Assembly: GCA_001770235.1 (NCBI GenBank)
Contig: MEQN01000066.1
Location: forward strand, 1-16,425
Direction of reading: 5' to 3'
DNA from: Betaproteobacteria bacterium RBG_16_58_11
GTDB taxonomy: Bacteria > Pseudomonadota > Gammaproteobacteria > Burkholderiales > Thiobacteraceae
Length of the DNA stretch: 16,425 nt
Both the position numbers and the translations under genes were made by a program. Below the pieces are notes generated by a model. That model was not told where the DNA came from. It ran no database searches and worked only from the letters and a program-made list of their open reading frames with translations. Within the stretch, counting starts at the first letter, position 1. The number at the start of each line of letters is the position of its first letter. Below are positions 1 to 7,365 of the stretch, piece after piece.

Positions 1-501
1 AAGGCGGTAATGGAGCAAATCTGCAAACCGGGCGCCGGCCTGTTTCCAACACCCAAGGAAATCAAGTTCAATTGCAGTTGCCCGGACTGGGCCTCGATGT
101 GCAAGCACGTCGCAGCAGTGCTTTATGGCGTCGGCGCCCGGCTCGATCATCAGCCCGAGCTGCTCTTCAGCCTGCGCCGGGTCGATGCCAAGGATCTTGT
201 CGCTCAGGCCGGCGCCGGCCTGCCGAAAGCGAAAAAAGGTCCGGCGGCCAGCAAGGTGCTCGATGATTCCGCCTTGGCCGATGTGTTCGGCATCGAGATG
301 GCCGAGCTTGCTCCACCGGCGAAGCCGGTTGCGCGGCGCGGCCCGGCGAAAGCGCCAGCTAAAAAACCGGTGAAAGCAAAGCCGCCAGCCAAGGCACCCA
401 CGGGTTCGCGAACGTCAACCAGCAAGGCCGCCGTCAAGAATGCGAAAGTTGGGGCTACGTTAAAAGCGCCAAAGCCCAAAGCGGCAACGGTAACAAAATA
501 A
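1..501 (+). CDS. SWIM zinc finger protein, C-terminal part with lysine-rich tail
   Basis: The reading frame is open from base 1, so the gene starts upstream; 166 codons and the stop are visible. Residues 25-36 of the visible part carry the SWIM signature CxC-x6-CxH (C25, C27, C34, H36), a small zinc-binding module thought to bind DNA or protein. The motif is followed by KHVAAVLYGVG, the usual continuation in bacterial SWIM proteins, which often accompany SNF2-type helicases. From about residue 100 the protein becomes low-complexity and rich in Lys, Ala and Pro (for example AKAPAKKPVKAKPPAKAP), like a histone H1-type tail, which suggests non-specific nucleic acid binding (inference). The ATG at base 10 is probably only an internal Met, because codons upstream of it are open and in frame. 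It converges on topA, 40 bp apart. The exact function is unknown. Confidence 0.85.
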   Translation, partial: KAVMEQICKPGAGLFPTPKEIKFNCSCPDWASMCKHVAAVLYGVGARLDHQPELLFSLRRVDAKDLVAQAGAGLPKAKKGPAASKVLDDSALADVFGIEMAELAPPAKPVARRGPAKAPAKKPVKAKPPAKAPTGSRTSTSKAAVKNAKVGATLKAPKPKAATVTK

Positions 502-507
502 CCCCTT

Positions 508-534
508 GCCCTGCGCGCGGGTTTGGCGCCGGGC
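508..534. terminator. possible bidirectional hairpin between convergent genes
   Basis: Between the stop codons of the SWIM gene and topA lies a GC-rich inverted repeat: GCCCTGCGC (508-516) against GCGCCGGGC (526-534), 8 of 9 pairs, with a 9-nt loop. Its position between convergent genes suits a shared terminator. Neither side has a proper U-tract, so the call is weak. Confidence 0.3.
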
Positions 535-541
535 TTAAGCG

Positions 542-2839
542 TTACTGCTCCGGCGGGCTGACCACTTCGCTATAGCCGCATTCTTTCTGCGGGCAGACTT
601 TTTCCGTGCCGCGGCGCTTGGTGGTTTTGAGCGTGAGCAAGGGCCAGCCGCATTTGGGGCAGGGCTCGTTGACGGGCGGGTTCCAGACTGCGTATTTGCA
701 GTCGGGGTAGGTGTTGCAGGAGTAAAACAGCTTGCCGTAGCGGCTCTTGCGCTCGATGAGGGAGCCCTTTTTGCATTCCGGGCAGACGATGCCGCTGTCT
801 TTGGGTTTTTCCAGCGGTTCGATGAAGCGGCATTTGGGGTAGCCGGTGCAGCCAATGAAGCGGCCATAAGGGCCGGATTTGATGATGAGCGGGCTTTCGC
901 ATTTGGGGCAGACGCGGCCTTCGAGCACTTCTTGAGCAGGCGCGGCGGCGCGCTCGGCTTCAGTCTCATTGGCGTTGCGCGTGTAATCGCACTCGGGAAA
1001 GCCGGAGCAGCCGATGAAGCGGCCGCGTTTTCCAAGGCGCAGGGTCAGATGCTTACCGCACTTGGGGCAGGCCTCCTCCAGCGCTTCGGTGGTGACGTCC
1101 TTGCGCGCGATGTCTTTCTTTTCTGCGAGCTGCTGCGAGAATCCCGTCCAGAATTCCGACAGCACCGGCAGCCACTCGCGTTTGCCTTCGGCGATTTGGT
1201 CGAGCTGGTCTTCGAGCTTCGCGGTGAAGTCGTAATCAACGTAGCGCGTGAAATGCTCGGTGAGAAATTTATTTACGATGCGGCCCACGTCGGTGGGCAT
1301 GAAGCGCTTTTTATCCAGCACCACATATTCGCGATGTTGCAGCGTGGACATAATGCTGGCGTAAGTGGACGGGCGGCCGATGCCGAATTCTTCCAGCGTT
1401 TTGACCAAGCTGGCTTCGGAGTAACGCGGCGGCGGTTGGGTAAAGTGCTGCTCGCCGAAAAGTTTATCGACGGGGATGGTCTCGCCCTCTTCAAACGGGG
1501 GCAACTTGGCTTCGCCCTCTTCGTCTTCAGGCTCCTCGTCCGCGCCTTCCAGATACACGGCGATGAAGCCGGGGAAGGTCATGGTTTGGCCGCTGGCGCG
1601 GAATAGGTTCTTAGTGCTGCCCAGGCTGATGTCGAGGCTCACGGTGTCGAATTTCGCCGGGCTCATTTGGCAGGCCAGCGCACGTTTCCAAATCATTTCG
1701 TACAGCTTGGCTTGATCCGGCGTGAGATGCGTCTTCATCTCCTGCGGTGTGCGCGCAATCGAGGTTGGGCGCACCGCCTCGTGCGCTTCCTGCGCATTCT
1801 TGGATTTGTTTTTGAACATGACCGCTGCTTTGGGCAGGTAGTCCGGCTCAAAGTTGGCGGCGATGTAGCCGCGAATTTCTTCCAGCGCCTCGTTACCTAA
1901 ATTGACCGAGTCGGTACGCATATAGGTGATCAGACCAACCGCGCCGCCACCGATATCTACACCTTCGTATAATTGCTGCGCCACGCGCATGGCGCGATCG
2001 GCGGTGAAGCCGAGCTTGCGCACGGCCTCTTGTTGCAGCGTCGAGGTGGTAAAGGGGGGCGCTGCGGTGCGCGTTTTCTTGCGCTTGGCAATGGTTTCGA
2101 TCTTGGCGCTATCGCCCGCCTTTTTCAGCTTGGCGAGGGTGGCGTCGTTGGTCTTCGCGTCGCCAATGGAAAACTGATCAAGCTTCTTGCCGTCGTACTG
2201 GATCAGCTTGGAAGAAAACTTTTGCTTCCCCTTGTGCGAGTCGAGATGCACGCTCCAGTATTCCTGCGCGGTGAAGGCTTCGATCTCCAGCTCGCGCTCG
2301 ACGATCAGGCGCAACGCAGGGCTTTGCACGCGGCCGGCGGATAAGCCGCGCCGGATTTTTCGCCACAACAGCGGCGATAAATTAAAGCCGACCAGATAAT
2401 CCAGCGCGCGCCGTGCTTGCTGTGCGTTCACTAAGGGCATCGCGATTTCGCGCGGCTGGTCGATGGCGGCCAAGACCGCGGTTTTGGTGATCTCGTAGAA
2501 CACCACGCGCTTGCAGTCTTTTTTCTTGAGGAGCTTTTTCTCTTTGAGAATCTCGGCGATGTGCCAGGCAATCGCTTCGCCTTCGCGATCCGGGTCAGTT
2601 GCAATCAGGATGTTGTCCGCGGCTTTGACGGCCTTGGTGAGCGTGTCCACATGCTTCGCGTTGCGCTCGACCAATTGATACTTCATGGCGAAGCCGTTCT
2701 CGGGATCAACCGCGCCGGTCTTGGGCACGAGATCGCGCACGTGGCCGTAAGAGGCGACCACTTCGAAGCCCTCGCCAAGATATTTCTTTAGCGTTTTGGC
2801 TTTGGAGGGAGATTCGACAATGAGTAGGGTTTGCGTCAT
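542..2839 (-). CDS. topA: DNA topoisomerase I (type IA)
   Basis: Relaxes negatively supercoiled DNA by transient single-strand cleavage. The 765-residue protein starts MTQTLLIVESPSKAKTL, the typical TOPRIM opening with Glu9. The TOPRIM acidic triad is in TDPDREGE (D82, D84, E86). The catalytic tyrosine is Tyr306 in GLITYMRTDS, matching Tyr319 of E. coli. An acidic stretch at about 432-450 precedes the PRYSEASLVKTLEE segment (471-484). The C-terminal part has four Cys4 zinc-ribbon modules starting near residues 591, 644, 686 and 727, so DNA-binding fingers are complete. It is about 100 residues shorter than E. coli TopA, which is usual for betaproteobacteria. It is the last gene of the minus-strand group, 85 bp downstream of smg. 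I see no strong Shine-Dalgarno at the start, but the N-terminus matches the family exactly. Confidence 0.98.
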   Translation of the reverse strand: MTQTLLIVESPSKAKTLKKYLGEGFEVVASYGHVRDLVPKTGAVDPENGFAMKYQLVERNAKHVDTLTKAVKAADNILIATDPDREGEAIAWHIAEILKEKKLLKKKDCKRVVFYEITKTAVLAAIDQPREIAMPLVNAQQARRALDYLVGFNLSPLLWRKIRRGLSAGRVQSPALRLIVERELEIEAFTAQEYWSVHLDSHKGKQKFSSKLIQYDGKKLDQFSIGDAKTNDATLAKLKKAGDSAKIETIAKRKKTRTAAPPFTTSTLQQEAVRKLGFTADRAMRVAQQLYEGVDIGGGAVGLITYMRTDSVNLGNEALEEIRGYIAANFEPDYLPKAAVMFKNKSKNAQEAHEAVRPTSIARTPQEMKTHLTPDQAKLYEMIWKRALACQMSPAKFDTVSLDISLGSTKNLFRASGQTMTFPGFIAVYLEGADEEPEDEEGEAKLPPFEEGETIPVDKLFGEQHFTQPPPRYSEASLVKTLEEFGIGRPSTYASIMSTLQHREYVVLDKKRFMPTDVGRIVNKFLTEHFTRYVDYDFTAKLEDQLDQIAEGKREWLPVLSEFWTGFSQQLAEKKDIARKDVTTEALEEACPKCGKHLTLRLGKRGRFIGCSGFPECDYTRNANETEAERAAAPAQEVLEGRVCPKCESPLIIKSGPYGRFIGCTGYPKCRFIEPLEKPKDSGIVCPECKKGSLIERKSRYGKLFYSCNTYPDCKYAVWNPPVNEPCPKCGWPLLTLKTTKRRGTEKVCPQKECGYSEVVSPPEQ

Positions 2840-2858
2840 GCGCGCGGGTTAAGGTTGG

Positions 2859-2906
2859 GGCCGGGCGCTGGATAGTAAAGGGAAAAGGCCGGCGCTGGCA
2901 AGTAAA
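2859..2906. repeat. short imperfect direct repeat upstream of topA
   Basis: Two copies of a roughly 20-bp unit lie 28 bp apart: GGCCGGGCGCTGG plus ATAGTAAA (2859-2879) and GGCCGGCGCTGG plus CAAGTAAA (2887-2906). The second lacks one G and differs at two other bases. They sit in the topA leader and overlap the candidate promoter. They could be a local duplication or a pair of operator-like sites. Confidence 0.5.
2872..2901 (-). promoter_or_regulatory. candidate sigma-70 promoter for topA
   Basis: On the minus strand TTGCCA (2901-2896, 5 of 6 to TTGACA) is followed after 18 nt by TACTAT (2877-2872, 4 of 6 to TATAAT). Transcription would start near 2865, about 25 nt before the topA ATG. The fit is moderate, and readthrough from smg is an alternative. 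Confidence 0.35.
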
Positions 2907-2924
2907 CCCCGGTTAAGGGCACCC

Positions 2925-3380
2925 TTAATGCAAGCGCGGCTCGTCGTCGCCGGCCAAAAAGTCTTCTATGAAGACATAGTCTTGGCCGTGGCTCCACAGC
3001 ACCATCAGCACAATCCATTTGACGTGCTCCAGGCTGACTTCGGACTCGGCCAGGGCGAGCACGCGGTCGATCACGCACTCGCGCTGTATTGGGTTGAGAA
3101 TGCCGGATGCTTCGAGAAAAGCCAGCAAGCCCTGCGCTTGGGTGTCGAGCTTGAGCTGCTCTTGCGCCGCAAAGCAGCGGGTGGCGGAGCTGGCGGCAAA
3201 GGACTCGGGGTAAGCGGCGTCGGTGGAGAGCTGCTCTAGGCCGGTGAACCAGTCAAAGGCGCGGGAAATTTCGTCGCTGTCAAAACCGGCGGCGGAAAGT
3301 TCGCGCGCGAGCTTGCCGTGGTCTGGATGGAGTTCCGCCTCGAAGTAATTCTCAAAGAGGTAAACCAAGATGTCGAACAT
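2925..3380 (-). CDS. smg: Smg family protein (DUF494)
   Basis: A 151-residue protein beginning MFDILVYLFENYFEAELHPD, the recognisable opening of the Smg/DUF494 family. The family is named for its position next to smf (dprA) in E. coli; its biochemical function is not established. It is mostly helical and acidic, ending in EDFLAGDDEPRLH. I chose the Met at 3380 over an in-frame Met four codons upstream (3392) because the family starts MFD and a GAGAG ribosome-binding sequence lies just before it. The protein lies between dprA and topA in the usual order. Its stop codon is inside a short palindrome (2913-2928). Confidence 0.93.
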   Translation of the reverse strand: MFDILVYLFENYFEAELHPDHGKLARELSAAGFDSDEISRAFDWFTGLEQLSTDAAYPESFAASSATRCFAAQEQLKLDTQAQGLLAFLEASGILNPIQRECVIDRVLALAESEVSLEHVKWIVLMVLWSHGQDYVFIEDFLAGDDEPRLH

Positions 3381-3422
3381 AGACTCTCTCATGGCGGCGG
3401 GGTGTCATCTTCTGGTGTGTAA

Positions 3423-4508
3423 TCAATTAATTGCCTGATACAGGCCGCCGGGCAGGCTGGCCACTTGGCCACTCAATTCGAGTTCCAACAGAATGGAGCA
3501 AACCTGTTCAGACGTCAACCCTGTACGGCTGACCAGCGCATCGATAGCGGTCGGGGTGCGCCCTAAATGATTCAAAAATTCAGCGTGGGTCTCGTCTGGC
3601 GCGGGTGTGCTGCGCAAGTGTGCGCCCACTGGAGCGGCCCAGCCGAGTTCTTCCAGGATGTCTTGGGCGCTTTCGACCAGTTTTGCGCCTTGTTTGATCA
3701 AGCGGTGGCAGCCTTTCGACAGCGGCGAGTGAATCGAGCCGGGAATCGCAAAGACTTCGCGCCCCTGCTCGCCGGCCAAGCGCGCGGTGATGATAGAGCC
3801 GCTCTGTAGTGCCGCCTCCACCACCAGCACGCCGCGCGACATGCCGCTGATGATGCGGTTGCGGCGGGGAAAATTTTGCGCCTTGGAGGGCGTGCCGAGC
3901 GGGAATTCCGAAACGATCGCGCCGTGTTCGGCCAATTGGTGCGCCAGTTCACGATTGCGCGCCGGGTAGACGATGTCGAGCCCCGTGCCCACGACCGCGA
4001 TCGAGGATGCCGCACCTTTAAGGCCGCCGCGATGCGCGGCAGTGTCGATCCCCAGCGCCATGCCGCTCACGATGGTGAACCCGGCATCGGACAGGGTGTG
4101 GGCGAAAGCCTCTGCGTCACGTTCGCCTTGCGGCGTGGCATGGCGGCTGCCGACGATGCCCAGCGCCGGCCGGTTGAGCAATTCCAGCCGGCCTTTTACA
4201 TAAAGCACCGCCGGCGGGCTGGGTGTTTCGAGCAAGGCTTGGGGATATTCCGCGTCGGCGAGCGTAATCAAGTGGTTGCCGGGCCGGTCCAGCCAATCCA
4301 GCGCGAGCGCAAGCCAGTCGGCATCCAGGGCGGCGCCGATGGCGCGCGCGATTTGGGGCTCAACCACCGCGCTTAATTGCGCGGGGCTGGCTTCGATAAT
4401 TTTATCGGGGGGGCCGAACTGGGACAGCAAACGGCGGAAGGTTTCGCCGCCGAGGCCGGGGATGAAGCTCAGTGCGAGCCAGTAACGTGCTTCATCCCGC
4501 TGCGCCAT
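3423..4508 (-). CDS. dprA: DNA processing protein DprA (Smf)
   Basis: Binds incoming single-stranded DNA and loads RecA during natural transformation; it is also widespread in species not known to be competent. The 361-residue protein has an N-terminal helical (SAM/HhH-like) region (about 1-75). The Rossmann-type DprA core (about 80-290) carries GIVGSR (117-122), SGMALGIDTAAH (148-159), FPRRNRIISG (213-222), SGSIITA (236-242) and IPGSI (255-259). A C-terminal winged-helix domain (about 305-361) is present. Length and motifs are complete. The gene starts 9 bp after the stop of the LysM gene, so the two are probably co-transcribed. The ribosome-binding site is weak, which suggests translational coupling. 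Confidence 0.96.
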   Translation of the reverse strand: MAQRDEARYWLALSFIPGLGGETFRRLLSQFGPPDKIIEASPAQLSAVVEPQIARAIGAALDADWLALALDWLDRPGNHLITLADAEYPQALLETPSPPAVLYVKGRLELLNRPALGIVGSRHATPQGERDAEAFAHTLSDAGFTIVSGMALGIDTAAHRGGLKGAASSIAVVGTGLDIVYPARNRELAHQLAEHGAIVSEFPLGTPSKAQNFPRRNRIISGMSRGVLVVEAALQSGSIITARLAGEQGREVFAIPGSIHSPLSKGCHRLIKQGAKLVESAQDILEELGWAAPVGAHLRSTPAPDETHAEFLNHLGRTPTAIDALVSRTGLTSEQVCSILLELELSGQVASLPGGLYQAIN

Positions 4509-4517
4509 GCGGGGTCT

Positions 4518-5717
4518 TTAAGGCTTTTCCACCACGTCGGACACGTGCACCGCAAGCGAAGACTGCATGACCAGCGCATAGGAAACTTTTTCGAAGGTGC
4601 GGAAGACCAGCACCAAGCCATAGCGTTCCTCCGGCAATTTCAGCTTCGGGGCGCCCTTGTCGACATAAGCTTCGCTGAAGCTTTTCGGCTCGTCGATTTC
4701 GGGGCAAGGGCCCCAAGCGCGGCTCGGGTCGTACGGCTCGTTAAAGCTAACCTTGGCCTCTTTGCGCAGGCATTCCTTGCGGCTTATGCTGCGCAGCGGC
4801 GGGGTGGCCTGGTCTTTTTTCGGCAAGGTGATTTCCTGGCCGAAGCGGTAGAGCGCGAGCACATGCCCCGTTTCCAGGCCATCCCTGGCGCCGCGATTGA
4901 GGGAAACAATCGAGCCGCGGCCGGTTTCGGCGACGCCACCGTAAGACGAGATGATGCGGCCACGCAAGTCCTTAGCCGGTGCGTGCGGCACGATATTGGC
5001 GAGCTCCACATTGACTGCCGCGACCAGACGATCATCGCGAAGGATTTCTTGCACCGATTTGATGACTTCGATGGTGGACGTTTCGCCATATTTCAGCACC
5101 CGCGCGTCACCGAGATAGATGGCTTCGTAACCTAGGACAGCTTGATTGTCGGGATCGATCAGCGCCTTGCCGGGCCGGAAAATATGCCACTGTTTCGGTC
5201 CGCCTTCTTTAAGGCCATCGACATAAGCACGGTTGCCGGCGCCGATCGCCACGCGATTTTCCTCGTTGGCGAGAATGCGCGGCGCGGTTTCCAGCCCATC
5301 TTTTTCAATCACCAGCGGCTGTGACAGGAAGGGGCCGATATCCGCCGGCGATATCACCGGAATGGCTCTGTGCTCGGAAGGTTCGACACGGGTTTGCGGC
5401 GAGCGCTTCTCAAAGTCGCGGCCTTGATACTTTGCGTTTTTGACCAAGCGCAATTCGCCATTGGCGCGATCCAGCACGACCACATCTCCGGGGTAAATCA
5501 GATGAGGATTTTTGATTTCCTCTTTATTCAGTTTCCATATCTCTGGCCAGCGCCAAGGATCCTTGAGGAATTTGCCCGATATGGCCCACAGGGTGTCGCC
5601 CTTGACCACAACGTAGCGGTCGGGCGCATCTTCCTTGACTTGCGCCGCTTCTTCGGCAAAAACTGCGCCACTGAAGAAAACACAAGAACTGAGCAAAGCT
5701 ATAATGGTCTTTAGCAT
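4518..5717 (-). CDS. exported LysM-domain protein
   Basis: A 399-residue protein with a signal peptide (MLKTIIALLSSCVFFSGAVFA, cleavage probably after Ala21). One LysM domain follows at about residues 35-82 (YVVVKGDTLWAISGKFLKDP then NPHLIYPGDVVVL), which binds peptidoglycan glycan chains. The remaining 300 residues have no motif I can name; they are predicted periplasmic and beta-rich by inspection. Proteins of this build regularly sit directly upstream of dprA in betaproteobacteria, opposite def, but their role is not established. The start is supported by GAGGT (5723-5727 on the minus strand), 5 nt before the ATG. It is the first gene of the minus-strand group and faces def across a divergent promoter region. 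Confidence 0.9.
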   Translation of the reverse strand: MLKTIIALLSSCVFFSGAVFAEEAAQVKEDAPDRYVVVKGDTLWAISGKFLKDPWRWPEIWKLNKEEIKNPHLIYPGDVVVLDRANGELRLVKNAKYQGRDFEKRSPQTRVEPSEHRAIPVISPADIGPFLSQPLVIEKDGLETAPRILANEENRVAIGAGNRAYVDGLKEGGPKQWHIFRPGKALIDPDNQAVLGYEAIYLGDARVLKYGETSTIEVIKSVQEILRDDRLVAAVNVELANIVPHAPAKDLRGRIISSYGGVAETGRGSIVSLNRGARDGLETGHVLALYRFGQEITLPKKDQATPPLRSISRKECLRKEAKVSFNEPYDPSRAWGPCPEIDEPKSFSEAYVDKGAPKLKLPEERYGLVLVFRTFEKVSYALVMQSSLAVHVSDVVEKP

Positions 5718-5840
5718 AAGCGACCTCGGTCACAGTAGTTAGCAAAACCCATCCGTCGCAGCAGCAATGTTATGCAATACGGATCGTGGACTTTGCTTTA
5801 AATTCTGCATGTAAAAGTTTAATTAAGCAAGCCTTTTAAG
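5718..5840. promoter_or_regulatory. divergent intergenic region between the LysM gene and def
   Basis: These 123 bp separate divergent genes, so promoters for both the minus-strand group and def-fmt should be here. The half next to def is AT-rich (about 5790-5840), unlike the surrounding coding DNA. On the minus strand TTGCTT, 17 nt and CAGAAT is a loose sigma-70 match. I could not find a convincing pair for def. The GAGGT ribosome-binding site of the LysM gene lies at 5723-5727. Confidence 0.45.
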
Positions 5841-6344
5841 ATGTCAATATTACCCATTCTTCATTATCCGGATGAACGTTTACATACCAAAGCCAAGCCG
5901 GTCGCGGTGGTGGACGACGCCATCCGCCAACTCGTCGCCGACATGGCCGAGACCATGTATGCCGCGCCCGGTATTGGGCTGGCGGCCACGCAGGTTGATG
6001 TGCACCTGCGCGTGATCGTCATGGATATATCGGAAACCCATGACCAGTTGCTGACCCTGATCAACCCGGTGATCCTCAAGGCCGAGGGCAAAGCCGAGCG
6101 CGAAGAAGGCTGCCTGTCCGTGCCGGGCATCTATGAGCCCGTTACCCGGGCCGCGCATATTACGGTTAAATATCTGAATTTAGAGGGAAAGGAAATCACC
6201 CAAGAAGCCGAAGGGCTGATTGGGGTGTGCATTCAGCATGAAATGGATCACTTGGAAGGCCGTGTATTTGTGGAATATCTGTCGCGCTTAAAGCAAGGGC
6301 GCATCAAGTTTAAGATGAAGAAGCGCGCTCGTGAGACCATGTAG
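5841..6344 (+). CDS. def: peptide deformylase
   Basis: Removes the formyl group from the N-terminal methionine of nascent proteins. The 167-residue protein has all three family motifs: GIGLAATQ (44-51), EGCLSVP (89-95; Cys91 is a metal ligand) and QHEMDHLEG (132-140; His133 and His137 are metal ligands, Glu134 is catalytic). The N-terminus [18 protein letters not shown] is typical, so the start is secure although the Shine-Dalgarno is poor. It lies 15 bp before fmt, which adds the formyl group that Def removes; this def-fmt pairing is common in bacteria. Confidence 0.98.
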   Translation: MSILPILHYPDERLHTKAKPVAVVDDAIRQLVADMAETMYAAPGIGLAATQVDVHLRVIVMDISETHDQLLTLINPVILKAEGKAEREEGCLSVPGIYEPVTRAAHITVKYLNLEGKEITQEAEGLIGVCIQHEMDHLEGRVFVEYLSRLKQGRIKFKMKKRARETM

Positions 6345-6359
6345 TTTCATGGAAAATTC

Positions 6360-7286
6360 ATGCGCCTGATTTTTGCCGGCACGCCGGATTTCGCCGCCGC
6401 CGCGCTTAGAGACCTGATCACCGCCGGGCACGACATCGCCCTGGTGCTGACCCAGCCGGATCGTCCAGCAGGGCGCGGCATGAAACTCACGCCCAGCGCG
6501 GTGAAGGTGGTGGCGTTGGCGCATGGCTTGCCCCTATTCCAGCCAGCCTCGCTGAAGGATTCCGCAGCACAGCAGCAACTAAGCGCGGCGGCGGCAGAAG
6601 TCATGGTGGTCGCGGCTTACGGACTGATCTTGCCGCAAGCGGTGCTGGATATTCCGCCCTGCGGCTGCCTTAACATTCACGCCTCGCTCCTGCCGCGCTG
6701 GCGCGGCGCGGCGCCCATTCAGCGCGCGATTCTGGCGGGCGACCATGAAACCGGCATCACCATCATGCAAATGGACGCGGGCCTGGATACCGGCGAGATG
6801 TTGTCCAAGCACGCTATCCCTATCGAGGAAGGCGATACCGCACAAACCCTGCATGATAAACTCGCGGCCCTCGGCGGGAAGGCGATCGTGGAAGCGCTGA
6901 ATGCGCTGCAACAAGACCAACCTGTACCCGAGGCCCAGGACAACGCGCAGGCCACCTACGCCGCCAAGCTCACCAAAGAAGAGGGCTTGATCGATTGGAC
7001 TAAGAAGCCGGCATGGGAGATCGCGCGTGAGGTGCGGGCTTACAATCCCTTCCCCGGCGCGCAGACCCAATGGCAGGGCGAAAGCCTGAAGCTTTGGACG
7101 GCCCAAGCGATTGACGCGGTGGGCGAGCCGGGCGTGGTGTTGGCCGCGGATAAGACCGGCATCGTCGTCGCATGCGGACAAGGCGCATTGCGCATCACCG
7201 AATTGCAGCGCGCGGGCGGCAAGCGGCTGACCGCCGCGCAGTTCTTGGCTGGGTGTGCGTTGGGTGCTGGCGAACGCCTGGGGTGA
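6360..7286 (+). CDS. fmt: methionyl-tRNA formyltransferase
   Basis: Transfers a formyl group from 10-formyl-tetrahydrofolate to the initiator Met-tRNA. The 308-residue protein starts MRLIFAGTPDFAA. The catalytic triad is Asn105 and His107 in NIHASLLPRWRGAAPI and Asp143 in MDAGLDTGEML, each one position from the E. coli residues. The substrate-loop sequence QPDRPAGRGMKL (32-43) is present. The C-terminal OB-fold tRNA-binding domain starts near residue 205 (AKLTKEEGLIDW) and is complete. It is probably co-transcribed with def. The downstream gene htpX has its own promoter-like sequence. Confidence 0.98.
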   Translation: MRLIFAGTPDFAAAALRDLITAGHDIALVLTQPDRPAGRGMKLTPSAVKVVALAHGLPLFQPASLKDSAAQQQLSAAAAEVMVVAAYGLILPQAVLDIPPCGCLNIHASLLPRWRGAAPIQRAILAGDHETGITIMQMDAGLDTGEMLSKHAIPIEEGDTAQTLHDKLAALGGKAIVEALNALQQDQPVPEAQDNAQATYAAKLTKEEGLIDWTKKPAWEIAREVRAYNPFPGAQTQWQGESLKLWTAQAIDAVGEPGVVLAADKTGIVVACGQGALRITELQRAGGKRLTAAQFLAGCALGAGERLG

Positions 7287-7300
7287 ATGATTTTCCCGAA

Positions 7301-7328
7301 GTTGAATTTCCCTGCTCGCCCCCCATCT
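7301..7328 (+). promoter_or_regulatory. sigma-32 (RpoH) heat-shock promoter of htpX
   Basis: A -35-like GTTGAAT (7301-7307; 5 of 7 to CTTGAAA) is followed after 13 nt by CCCCATCT (7321-7328), an exact match to the sigma-32 -10 consensus CCCCATNT. The spacing is within the accepted range. Transcription would start near 7335, about 30 nt before the htpX ATG. htpX is a known sigma-32 gene in E. coli, so element and target agree. Confidence 0.72.
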
Positions 7329-7365
7329 AAGCGGGGCAAAGTTTCATAATTAGGAGCAATAAACC

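Noticed and set aside
932..1606. 224-codon plus-strand open frame within topA
   Set aside because: It is antisense to the TopA zinc-ribbon and core region and shows no motif.
3381..3392. four-codon longer start for smg
   Set aside because: The upstream Met has no ribosome-binding sequence, whereas GAGAG precedes the Met at 3380 and family members begin MFD.
4377..5135. 252-codon plus-strand open frame across dprA and the LysM gene
   Set aside because: It crosses the boundary of two real minus-strand genes and has no recognisable domain or ribosome-binding site.
7318..7337. GCCCC/GGGGC hairpin between fmt and htpX as a terminator
   Set aside because: The stem is only 5 bp with no U-tract, and its left arm is shared with the sigma-32-like -10 element, which explains the sequence better.
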